From positions 1,488,001-1,552,000 of the forward strand of contig NZ_QGNZ01000001.1 of assembly GCF_003173595.1 (NCBI RefSeq): a DNA stretch of 64,000 nt, in the 5' to 3' direction. The notes under the pieces were generated by a model. The model saw only the letters and a program-made list of their open reading frames with translations, did no database searches and was not told the origin of the DNA. Of this stretch, positions 1 to 8,026 are shown piece after piece. The position numbers and the translations under genes are program-made. This stretch comes from Pedobacter yonginensis. Its GTDB lineage: Bacteria; Bacteroidota; Bacteroidia; Sphingobacteriales; Sphingobacteriaceae. Each line of letters opens with the position of its first letter. The stretch's first letter is position 1.

Positions 1-330
1 ATCCGCTTCAACATTCTTGGTTAAGTAACCAAAAGCCCCTGAAACAAAAGCATTTGAAGCATATTTATCTTCTTCTAAAATGGAAAGTAAAACCACTTTT
101 GTTTCATTTCCTTTTTCCTTTAACGCTTTGATTAAACTTAGCCCATCCATCTCCGGCATCACCACATCTGATAAAATAATGTCAGCTTCTACACCCTCAT
201 CCAAAACCCTTAAAACTTCGAAGCCATTTTCTACTTCTGCTACTACTTTTATGCCCTCAAATTTTTCTAAAAGTGCGTGTAACGAAGTACGAATAATGTG
301 GTGGTCATCCACTAGGATAATTTTAATCAT
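1..330 (-). CDS. Response regulator, receiver domain (gene cut by left edge)
   Basis: The minus-strand frame from the ATG at 328-330 stays open to base 1, giving 110 residues. It begins MIKIILVDDHHIIRTSL, with the acidic pair Asp8/Asp9, the phospho-acceptor Asp55 in LSDVVMPEMDG, and the conserved Lys in GYLTKN. This is the receiver domain of a NarL/FixJ-type two-component regulator. The DNA-binding half would lie left of the window and cannot be seen, so the output domain is inferred from the receiver type. It lies 39 bases downstream of the PAS histidine kinase on the same strand, so the two probably form one operon and a cognate pair. Confidence 0.88.
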   Translation of the reverse strand, partial: MIKIILVDDHHIIRTSLHALLEKFEGIKVVAEVENGFEVLRVLDEGVEADIILSDVVMPEMDGLSLIKALKEKGNETKVVLLSILEEDKYASNAFVSGAFGYLTKNVEAD

Positions 331-369
331 AACCCAAATTTAATTACGGATTTTTGAATATTAAAATGC

Positions 370-1449
370 CTACTTTGGAAGCTCGATGTAAAAGGTGGTT
401 CCGGTGCCAACTTTACTCTTAAACCAAATTTTCCCTCGGTGTAAATCAACAATTGCTTTAATAATTCGCATTCCGAAACCGCCACTTTCTTCTCCCTTTA
501 AACCGGGTCTGAGTGCTTCTTGAATTCGATCGAAAAGTCCATCTTGTACTTCTTCCGGAATACCAATACCATTATCTGCCACAGATATAATTACCGAATT
601 GGGATGTTCTTCGATGTGAACGTGGATGGCTCCATTATCATCTGTAAATTTTAATGAATTGGAGATTAGATTGTTAATCACCTGAAGAAATTTCATGCTG
701 TCCACATGAATGTAAATTTTATCCGCAGAAGTAGTAAAGCTAAATTGTTTGGTATCGCTCAATCTAGATCTTTTGTAAAACCGAACCACATCCCTAAGTT
801 CCCAAACCAAATCGGCCCGCTCTTTTCCAATTTCTATCTCCGCTGATTTTAAGAACTCCTTATTAATCATGCTTCTAACCAAAAGTAAGTTTCTGGAGCA
901 CATATCCTTAATAAATTCTAGCGAGTTCATCATGTAGCGATCGCCTGTTTGGGCTATGCCATCTTCCATTGATGACGCCGCTAAACTCATCATGCCAAGG
1001 GGTTCTTTAAGGTCGTGAGCCAATACTTCTAAGGTGATGTTTTTTCGGGCGTTAATTTGCTCAATATGAATTTTGTTGTGGCGCATTACGGTTATATCTT
1101 CTACCGTACCTACTAAAACGAGCTTATGATCCGCAGCAATTGGCGCAACATTTACACGTACATATTTTTCTCTATTGATTTCATGTAGTAAACGAAATTC
1201 ATATTTTTTTGAAATTCCATCTGTTAAACATTCTTCGTAACAGCTAATCACATGCTCTACATCTTCGGGGTGAATTTTTGCGAGCAGGGATTGCGCTTTA
1301 TACTTAAAATCAATTGTTTGCGTTTCAAATATCCTTGAAAAGGCATCGTTAACGTATTCAAATTGCTTTATAGAATGGTTGTAAATAAAATATCCATCAT
1401 TGGAAAGTTCACCTAGCTTATAAAAGAGGTCGTTGCTAAATTCAGACAT
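370..1449 (-). CDS. PAS-domain sensor histidine kinase
   Basis: The protein has 359 residues, no signal peptide and no membrane span, so it should be cytoplasmic. A PAS sensor domain covers about residues 10-125. A dimerisation/phospho-acceptor helix follows, with His145 in AHDLKEPLGMM. The ATPase domain shows the N box (NNLISNSLKFT), the G1 box (ADNGIGIP) and a C-terminal GGFGMRII motif. It should autophosphorylate His145 and pass phosphate to the receiver protein encoded immediately downstream. The input signal is unknown; a PAS fold could bind a small ligand or cofactor. The ATG at 1447-1449 is the only sensible start for a complete PAS domain. Confidence 0.9.
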   Translation of the reverse strand: MSEFSNDLFYKLGELSNDGYFIYNHSIKQFEYVNDAFSRIFETQTIDFKYKAQSLLAKIHPEDVEHVISCYEECLTDGISKKYEFRLLHEINREKYVRVNVAPIAADHKLVLVGTVEDITVMRHNKIHIEQINARKNITLEVLAHDLKEPLGMMSLAASSMEDGIAQTGDRYMMNSLEFIKDMCSRNLLLVRSMINKEFLKSAEIEIGKERADLVWELRDVVRFYKRSRLSDTKQFSFTTSADKIYIHVDSMKFLQVINNLISNSLKFTDDNGAIHVHIEEHPNSVIISVADNGIGIPEEVQDGLFDRIQEALRPGLKGEESGGFGMRIIKAIVDLHRGKIWFKSKVGTGTTFYIELPK

Positions 1450-1790
1450 GTTTATTTGTTTTGGTTAAGATGATTTTATACTCACTCATGCAAAACAGGA
1501 AACTGTTTAAAAGGTTTGAGAATTTTTATGAAAACACGGTGCTTATTTTATAACGAGAGATGGGCCCAAGAAAGGTATCTTTTGAATAAGCATCAATTTT
1601 TGCACATCATTTTTATCTATTTGCTATTGAATTATAGCTCACGAAACATTCGAAAACACATATTTTCGCCACAAAATCGCACAACACACAGAATTGATGA
1701 ATTTAATTACCGCTAACTTCAATTGCTTTTTACATTGTATTTGTAGAGCGATAAGGGCTTTTTTGTGGAGGGGATGAGGATATCTATCAC
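1450..1790. other. Intergenic region, no gene recognised
   Basis: About 340 AT-rich bases between the histidine kinase start and the terminator of the hydrolase gene. A 66-codon frame at 1516-1716 has no recognisable family and an unlikely composition. The region must hold the promoter of the kinase operon near 1450-1500, but no clean TAnnTTTG box could be assigned. Confidence 0.5.
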
Positions 1791-1821
1791 CTAAAAAGCC
1801 CGATGAAATTTCCATCGGGCT
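1791..1821 (-). terminator. Intrinsic terminator of the alpha/beta hydrolase gene
   Basis: A perfect 9-bp stem (AGCCCGATG paired with CATCGGGCT) closes a 7-base loop. On the minus strand the hairpin runs directly into a U run (complement of 1793-1797). It lies about 30 bases past the hydrolase stop codon. Confidence 0.85.
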
Positions 1822-1849
1822 AATGAATAAAAAGTTTATTATAAATTAT

Positions 1850-2647
1850 TTAAGACGCTGTTATGTAGTCATTAGTTCCTACTCCTTGAGCATCTAGCCA
1901 GTTATTGATATAAGTGGCAACCTCTTCCCATCCTGGCTCGTTGCAAATGAAATGACTTCTGTTAGGAAACTCTTGTATTTCAGTTACACTGGCTACATCT
2001 GTATAGGCTTTTGCATTTTTCTCATTTAAATCGGCCGGACAAATTTTATCTTGCTCGCCAGCAATAAACAATAAGGGCACATGTGGCAACTCTACATCCA
2101 GTTGTGCCGAACTTCCCATACAATCTCTAAACACATTTCTACTATCGTGAGTAGCCGTTTCATCAAATGCTAATTTAGCCTCTGCTTCTGATAAGGTATT
2201 CGCAAATGCACCTTGGAAGGTTTCTTCATCCATATAAATGGGCTCATCTCCTTTTAGCGGATTGGCGATGGTTGCTGCATTTTTAACAAACGACCAATCG
2301 AAGGTTACCATTCCATTTGGCGCAACGGAACTGATTGCAACGCCAAGCTTCGCTAATCCCCTATTCACCAACAATTGCACAATTAAGCCGCCAACTGAGT
2401 GTCCAATTACAATTGGTTTCTCTGGGAGTTTATAAATAAGTGTTTCTATCGATGTGATAATGGTATCCAATTCAAGATCGCCCAAACCAAGTGGAACTTG
2501 TTCTCTTAAAACTGAAGGCTCGCCTTCGTGTAATGGCCATGCGGGTGCAATAACTTCATAACCTTTGCTTTCAAAAAATGCAATCCAGTTCTTCCAACTT
2601 TTAGGATTCTGGAACATGCCGTGTATCAGTACAATTGTGTTTTTCAT
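1850..2647 (-). CDS. Alpha/beta hydrolase
   Basis: The product has 265 residues from the preferred ATG at 2645-2647, which starts MKNTIVLIHGMFQNPKSW, the typical first strand plus oxyanion HG motif of alpha/beta hydrolases. The nucleophile elbow is GHSVGG, the acid lies in AGEQDKICP, and the histidine lies in NRSHFICNEPGW, so the Ser-Asp-His triad looks complete. An in-frame extension to 2716 exists, but it adds residues unlike the family. The protein is probably a cytoplasmic esterase-like enzyme; the substrate cannot be told from sequence. It is a single-gene unit with its own terminator. Confidence 0.85.
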   Translation of the reverse strand: MKNTIVLIHGMFQNPKSWKNWIAFFESKGYEVIAPAWPLHEGEPSVLREQVPLGLGDLELDTIITSIETLIYKLPEKPIVIGHSVGGLIVQLLVNRGLAKLGVAISSVAPNGMVTFDWSFVKNAATIANPLKGDEPIYMDEETFQGAFANTLSEAEAKLAFDETATHDSRNVFRDCMGSSAQLDVELPHVPLLFIAGEQDKICPADLNEKNAKAYTDVASVTEIQEFPNRSHFICNEPGWEEVATYINNWLDAQGVGTNDYITAS

Positions 2648-2795
2648 AATTGGTGTTTTATGTAAATAATACCCAGTTAGCCGAAAGTTTGTTTCCAAAA
2701 TTCGTATCGAAAGCACAACAGAATGGAATATGCCAATTGCCGAATTTCAACTTAAACAAAATTAAAAATGTAAAACAAAATCCCGCATTTGTATG

Positions 2796-2810
2796 TTAAT
2801 GATACATTAA
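2796..2810. promoter_or_regulatory. Perfect inverted repeat before the DUF3606 gene
   Basis: TTAATG-ATA-CATTAA forms a perfect 6-bp inverted repeat, ending 9 bases before the start codon at 2820. Its place and symmetry would suit a repressor operator or a 5'-UTR hairpin. It could also be chance in AT-rich DNA. Confidence 0.3.
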
Positions 2811-2819
2811 TCCGCTACG

Positions 2820-3008
2820 ATGAAAAATTTTAACCAAACGAAAGAAGAAATAATTTTAATCTCTGAAGAAACAGATCGAAATTATTGGACTACCAGATTA
2901 GGCGTTACCGCAGAGACCTTGAAATCGGCAATAAGGGCTACTAAAAGCATTACACTCCACCACATAACCGCCTACCTAAATCAGCAAAACAGCAGTCAGT
3001 TTGCCTAA
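2820..3008 (+). CDS. Small DUF3606-type protein
   Basis: A 62-residue protein. The central block (EETDRNYWTTRLGVTAETLK followed by an Ile/Ala-rich helix) matches the layout of DUF3606 proteins: a short acidic lead, a YWxxxLGV turn, then a helix resembling a degenerate DNA-binding fold. The family has no established function. In other bacteria these small proteins often sit near stress genes, and here the next gene encodes a YciE-like protein. The ATG at 2820 gives the full domain. Family assignment is by pattern recognition only. Confidence 0.7.
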   Translation: MKNFNQTKEEIILISEETDRNYWTTRLGVTAETLKSAIRATKSITLHHITAYLNQQNSSQFA

Positions 3009-3223
3009 TTTTCATTTTTTTATCAGCCACATCAACAATACGTAACTTATTGAACCACAGCAGTTACGATATATCTTACATCAAAATCAATCCACACCAG
3101 GCTTGATTTTTCTTTTAATACTTACCTATTGATTCAATTTTAGGCAATTTGAGGTCTAATCAAAATACTTCAAACCTTTTCTAAAAATAGATGGTTGTCC
3201 ATATACATCTTAAAATAAATATT

Positions 3224-3853
3224 ATGGCAACTACCACAAAAAAAACAAATACCAAAACTGCTGCAACTAAAGCCACCCCAGCTGCAAAAGCAGCAACAAA
3301 ATCTACAGCTACTACAAAATCGACTGCTCCTAAGCCTCAAAACGAAACGGGCAAAATGGAAGATTCTGAGTTTCACAAGTTTTTTGTTGATGAACTTAAA
3401 GACATTTATTGGGCTGAAAAGCATTTATCTAAAGCTTTACCTAAAATGAAAAAGGCTGCAACTAGCCCAGAATTGGCAGCTGCATTTGATAAACATACTG
3501 CAGAAACAGAAAGCCACATCGATACCTTAGAGCAAATTTTCTCTTTATTGGAAGAAAAAGCGGTGGCTAAAAAATGTGATGCCATGGCAGGTTTGCTAGA
3601 AGAAGCCAATGGAATAATTGAGGAAACTGAAGAAGGCACAATGATTCGCGATGCGGGATTAATTTTAGCGGCTCAAAAAGTAGAACATTATGAAATTGCA
3701 ACCTATGGAACGCTGAAGGTTTTTGCTGAAAACATGGGCCATACAGAAGTGGCTGATCTTTTGAGTCAAACCCTTGAAAACGAAAAAGCAACTGATGTTG
3801 CCTTAACCGAAATTGCAGAAGGTTTTGTAAACCAAGACGCTGCTGCGGAATAA
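3224..3853 (+). CDS. YciE/YciF-like ferritin-fold protein (DUF892) with Lys/Ala-rich tail at the N terminus
   Basis: From the ATG at 3224 the product has 209 residues. Residues 1 to about 42 are a low-complexity Lys/Ala/Thr segment, resembling a histone-like tail. Residues from about 45 to the end form the four-helix DUF892 domain: FHKFFVDELKDIYWAEKHL, an ETESHIDTLEQIF helix and an AQKVEHYEIATYGTL helix carry the Glu/His residues of a possible di-metal site. YciE/YciF proteins are induced by osmotic or general stress in other bacteria; the biochemical role is not settled. The basic tail may bind DNA (inference). An upstream in-frame ATG at 3191 is less likely because it would place a hydrophobic stretch before the tail. 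Confidence 0.85.
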   Translation: MATTTKKTNTKTAATKATPAAKAATKSTATTKSTAPKPQNETGKMEDSEFHKFFVDELKDIYWAEKHLSKALPKMKKAATSPELAAAFDKHTAETESHIDTLEQIFSLLEEKAVAKKCDAMAGLLEEANGIIEETEEGTMIRDAGLILAAQKVEHYEIATYGTLKVFAENMGHTEVADLLSQTLENEKATDVALTEIAEGFVNQDAAAE

Positions 3854-3864
3854 ACAGCAAATTA

Positions 3865-3913
3865 AGGGGCGTTTGGGTGAAAATAGGATATCTTTTAAAA
3901 CCCAAAAGCCTCT
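3865..3913 (+). terminator. Long imperfect hairpin between convergent genes
   Basis: A stem of about 14 bp with one G-U pair and one mismatch pairs 3865-3878 with 3900-3913. It follows the YciE-like stop codon by 11 bases. The U run is weak, so termination is possible but not assured. Confidence 0.35.
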
Positions 3914-3970
3914 GTACTAATTTATGACGACGCCGAACCGAATTTAGGTTAATGTATATGTATGGGAGAA

Positions 3971-6900
3971 CTAAACGGTTCTTCCATACATTTCTGTTTG
4001 TGCCCGCAACCAAGCACTTAATACCGAGCTGATTTCATTGCGCTTTAGTTTCCACAACCAGTTCCCCTCATTCGTTCCCGGCACATTCATTCTGGCAGTT
4101 TCATCCAAATTCAGTAAATCCTGTATTGGAACAATGGCAACCTCGGCTATGGAAGCATAGCAGGTTTTAAGAATCATTTTAGCCAAATTGTCTTCTGTAG
4201 CCGCTATACCCAAATAATCCGATACCCGCTTTCGGGTTTCTGAATCAATTTCAGTTTTAAACCATCCCAATACGGTATTGTTATCATGAGTGCCCGAATA
4301 GGCGATGCATTTTGTTGATTGATAATTGTGCGGGATATGAGTTGAAGAGGCAATATCTGCCCCAAAAGAAAATTGAAGCACTTTCATCCCAGGCAATTCA
4401 AATTTTGCCCTCAGCTCTTCCACATCATCCGTAATTTCTCCCAAATCTTCTGCAATAAATGGCAATTGGCCCAAGTTTTCTTTGATAATATCGAAAAATG
4501 AAGTACCCGGACCTTCAATCCACTTTCCATAAGTAGCATCTTCAGCCTCTGCTGGTACCGCCCAATATGATGAGAAGGCCCTAAAATGGTCCAAACGAAT
4601 AATATCGAAAAGCGTTATGTTCTTTTTTAAACGGTTAACCCACCAAGAAAAGCCATCCTTTTTCATGGTTTCCCAATTAAAAATTGGCATTCCCCACAGT
4701 TGCCCTTTTTCATTAAAATAATCTGGCGGAACGCCTGCAACCATTACTTTATTCAAATGATCATCCAGCAAAAAGTTGCCCGGCTGCGACCAAACTTCGA
4801 CGGAATCGTAATCCAAGTAAAAAGGCAAATCGCCAACAATTTGAATATGTCTCCTATTTGCATAATCCTTTAATTTATTCCACTGGCGATAAAAAATAAA
4901 TTGCCGCCATTTCATTTCTTCAATCTCTTTATGATGCTCCTTTTCAAAATCAGCCAGCGTTTTTGGATGTCGCCTTTTGAATGCTTCAGGCCAATTGTAC
5001 CACTCTAGATTATTAAATCGTTGCTTGATGGAGCTGTACACAGAGAAATCATCCAACCAATCGCTAGCTGTAATGCAAAAAGAGGTATATTCTTTAACCA
5101 ATTCATCATTAGTTAATTGGAGAAAATTTTGATAAGCCTTTGTTAACAGATTATCTTTTGCTTTTTCAACTTGTTCAAAATCAACGGAAGACTTTTCTGG
5201 AATGTGAAAAGTTGAAAGATCAGCATCCGTCAGCAATCCATCCTCCACTAAACTTTCCGGACTAATGAGCAAGTCATTTCCAGCCATTGCAGAATTGCTT
5301 GAATAGGGCGAATGGCCGTTTTCTGATTTTGTTGGATTAAGCGGTAAAATTTGCCAATATTTTTGCCTGCATTGATGGAGGAAATCAACAAACTCAAAAG
5401 CATTACGCCCAAAATCTCCAATTCCGAAGGTGGAAGGCAGACAACTGATGTGCATTAATATGCCCGCAGAACGTTTGTTATTTTTTGGTGTAAGCTTTAA
5501 AATGGCTACAGGAAAGCTCGCAAAAATTTCGCCCACAGGGATAGCTTGATTTACAAGCTCTTTATGTGCATGTTTTTCTGCAAGTAAGTCTTCCCAATTA
5601 AATGCGGCTTCAACAGGGAGGATGATTTCAGTATCTGCCCAATCTATTGTTTGAGGTGTTGTATTTGCCGACTTGCAAAGCTGCGCCATTCCAAGCGGTA
5701 TGGCAGAGATAATCCAACTTTGTTGATGCTTTCTTCCATAGGCAATTACATGCTTTGCATATTTTCCTTTTACCTTTAGGGGAATATAAGCGCCCTTTTC
5801 AAAAACATCACGGTTAGATTTTCTAACTTCAATTAATTTCTTGGTTAGCCAAAGTTTTATCTTACCCGAAAAGCGATCGCCCCAAAGTTTTTGATTTGAG
5901 CCATTTTCAATTTCATCCAAATACTTGGCCCTGAGTGCATAATTTACAGGCCTCCTGTTATCTGGGTCAACTAAGCTCAAATCCCAAAGTTCGGTTCCCT
6001 GATAAACATCTGGAATACCCGGACAAGTAAATTTCAAGGCGACTTGAGCCAAACTATTCACCACCGAATAGTCGGAAATTTCTTGCAAAAATACCTTAAT
6101 TTTTATCCAGCTATCCTGCTTGTCGCTTAGAATGGTCTGAGAAAATTTGTTCAATTCTTCCTCATACTTTTCATTGGGTTCTGCCCAATCTGATCTTTTC
6201 TTAGCCTCTCTAAGTGCTTTTTGAATAAATTGTTCAAAGCGATTTTCAAAATCGTCACCATCGGTTCCCTCAAAAGGTAAAGCACCAATTAGCGTTTGAA
6301 TAATTAGGTATAGATCGTTTGGATGAAGCCACTTAAATGAGGGCTGTGCGACTTGCAATGCCCCGACAAACTGCATTAAATCATCCACCAATGCCGTCCA
6401 TTCTGTTGGCAAATCGCTTAACACATTTAACCTTGCCCTTACATCTTCCCCTTTTTTGGTGTCGTGGGTAGAGCTCCCATTTAAGCTTAACGGCCAGTGC
6501 TCCTGTCGTTTGCTCATTTTATCGTGGAATTCTGAAGTCGAAATTCCAAATGCATCTGGCGCATCGCCCACCTCATTATGCCCAATGAAACGATTGTAGG
6601 TAAACATCACCGTATCTTCAACGCCTTTCGCCATCAAGGGGCCTGTAAATTGCATGCAGCGCTGGTAAAATTGCCCAATTTTAGCATTTAATTTTTGATC
6701 GCCATCAAGGGGCTTTTTAAGCAATAACTCTTGAAGTTGGCCAGCCGCCTTAGCTAAGTTTTTATCTTTAAGTATTGGATGGAAAAGTTGCTCAACGCGT
6801 TTTGCATCTTCCGCACTTAATGGAAAACTGTGATTGTAATACCGATAAACGGGCATTTGAATCAGCATTTCTGCCAAAGCCAGCTTTAAATGAACCAATT

Positions 6901-8026
6901 CAGCCTTCGAAACTTCAATGATTTCCAAAGACATCAGCAGCGAAAATAGATTGTCCAATTCGCCATGCATGTGCTCAAATAAAATGGCCTTTTTCTTTTC
7001 GTAAATGAGCGCTTGTGGATTTAATTTTTTGCCTATAACCTGCTGATACAAATTGTCAAACGGCTTTTTCGCTGCCGTATTGGTAAGCAAATTGTTCTCC
7101 ATAGCCAAAAACTCGTAGCCTGTAGTGCCTTGTGCCTGCCAATCGCTCGGCATTTCTTCGCCATCTTCTAAAATCTTTTCAACAACAATATAAACATCCT
7201 CACCCACTGCTTTCCTAAGTCGATCTAGGTATTGTTTCGGATCATAAAGCCCATCAACGTGGTCAATCCTTAGGCCTTGAAAAATACCCTTTTCTACCAG
7301 TTCAAAAATATATTGATGATAAAGGTCAAAAGATTCTTGGTTTTGGATATTAAGACAAATTAAGCTGTTAACCGTAAAAAACCGACGATAGTTTATATTG
7401 CTATTGGTTTCTTGCCAATTGCATAAACGATAGTGCTGTGCCTGCGCCAATTCGATTAGAAAATCCGGATCCTGATTATATGTTTTTAAGTCTCCTTTTT
7501 TTAGTTTTTTAGTCGTTTCGCCATTAAGTGGCCAACATGCATCACCGCTCTTTAACACAAATTTTCCATCCCCTTCATCCAATTGCAGCGCATGATGTTT
7601 TATGGCATCTTCTAAATCTTCACCCAAAAACGGAACCATTAGTTTTCCATCGGCTTGGTTAAAATTTACATCGAAAAAAGAAGCAAAATCCGATTTCGGG
7701 CCATTTTCCAAAACATCCATCAACCACTTATTATCAAAATGGAATGCCATGTGGTTGGGCACAATATCCTGTAGCCAAGAAATTCCAGCCTCTTTAAGTT
7801 TTTTGGAAATTTTTAAAAGTTGCTTTTCTGTCCCAATCTCCGGATTAATTTTTAAGGGATTAACCACATCATATCCATGTGTACTGCCTGGAATGGCTTC
7901 AAAAATCGGCGATGCATAAAGCGTATCAATCCCCAAGTTAGCGAGGTAAGGAATAATCTCTTCAAACGAATTGAAGTTGAAATCTTTATGGAATTGGATT
8001 CGATAGGTAGTGCTCGGCTTAAACAT
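3971..8026 (-). CDS. Fusion: malto-oligosyltrehalose synthase (TreY) + 4-alpha-glucanotransferase (MalQ)
   Basis: One unbroken frame of 1351 codons. Residues 1 to about 840 are TreY (GH13): the start TYRIQFHKDFNF, the nucleophile region GLRIDHVDGLYDP, the acid in VVEKIL, and GIPDVYQGTELWDLSLVDP. Residues from about 852 (near base 5470) to the end are a complete type I MalQ (GH77): RSAGILMHISCLPSTFGIGD, GDLPFYLDYDSVEVW, IIRLDHFRAF (nucleophile Asp), PFIAEDLGEITDDV and GTHDNNTVLGWF. TreY converts the reducing end of malto-oligosaccharides to a trehalosyl end; MalQ rearranges glucan chains and could regenerate long enough substrates. The start ATG (8024-8026) overlaps the treZ stop by 8 bases, so the two are translationally coupled. 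No TreX debranching enzyme is nearby. Confidence 0.95.
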   Translation of the reverse strand: MFKPSTTYRIQFHKDFNFNSFEEIIPYLANLGIDTLYASPIFEAIPGSTHGYDVVNPLKINPEIGTEKQLLKISKKLKEAGISWLQDIVPNHMAFHFDNKWLMDVLENGPKSDFASFFDVNFNQADGKLMVPFLGEDLEDAIKHHALQLDEGDGKFVLKSGDACWPLNGETTKKLKKGDLKTYNQDPDFLIELAQAQHYRLCNWQETNSNINYRRFFTVNSLICLNIQNQESFDLYHQYIFELVEKGIFQGLRIDHVDGLYDPKQYLDRLRKAVGEDVYIVVEKILEDGEEMPSDWQAQGTTGYEFLAMENNLLTNTAAKKPFDNLYQQVIGKKLNPQALIYEKKKAILFEHMHGELDNLFSLLMSLEIIEVSKAELVHLKLALAEMLIQMPVYRYYNHSFPLSAEDAKRVEQLFHPILKDKNLAKAAGQLQELLLKKPLDGDQKLNAKIGQFYQRCMQFTGPLMAKGVEDTVMFTYNRFIGHNEVGDAPDAFGISTSEFHDKMSKRQEHWPLSLNGSSTHDTKKGEDVRARLNVLSDLPTEWTALVDDLMQFVGALQVAQPSFKWLHPNDLYLIIQTLIGALPFEGTDGDDFENRFEQFIQKALREAKKRSDWAEPNEKYEEELNKFSQTILSDKQDSWIKIKVFLQEISDYSVVNSLAQVALKFTCPGIPDVYQGTELWDLSLVDPDNRRPVNYALRAKYLDEIENGSNQKLWGDRFSGKIKLWLTKKLIEVRKSNRDVFEKGAYIPLKVKGKYAKHVIAYGRKHQQSWIISAIPLGMAQLCKSANTTPQTIDWADTEIILPVEAAFNWEDLLAEKHAHKELVNQAIPVGEIFASFPVAILKLTPKNNKRSAGILMHISCLPSTFGIGDFGRNAFEFVDFLHQCRQKYWQILPLNPTKSENGHSPYSSNSAMAGNDLLISPESLVEDGLLTDADLSTFHIPEKSSVDFEQVEKAKDNLLTKAYQNFLQLTNDELVKEYTSFCITASDWLDDFSVYSSIKQRFNNLEWYNWPEAFKRRHPKTLADFEKEHHKEIEEMKWRQFIFYRQWNKLKDYANRRHIQIVGDLPFYLDYDSVEVWSQPGNFLLDDHLNKVMVAGVPPDYFNEKGQLWGMPIFNWETMKKDGFSWWVNRLKKNITLFDIIRLDHFRAFSSYWAVPAEAEDATYGKWIEGPGTSFFDIIKENLGQLPFIAEDLGEITDDVEELRAKFELPGMKVLQFSFGADIASSTHIPHNYQSTKCIAYSGTHDNNTVLGWFKTEIDSETRKRVSDYLGIAATEDNLAKMILKTCYASIAEVAIVPIQDLLNLDETARMNVPGTNEGNWLWKLKRNEISSVLSAWLRAQTEMYGRTV

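Noticed and set aside
1516..1716. 66-codon plus-strand frame upstream of the PAS kinase
   Set aside because: No family resemblance, random-like composition and no promoter or start context; treated as non-coding.
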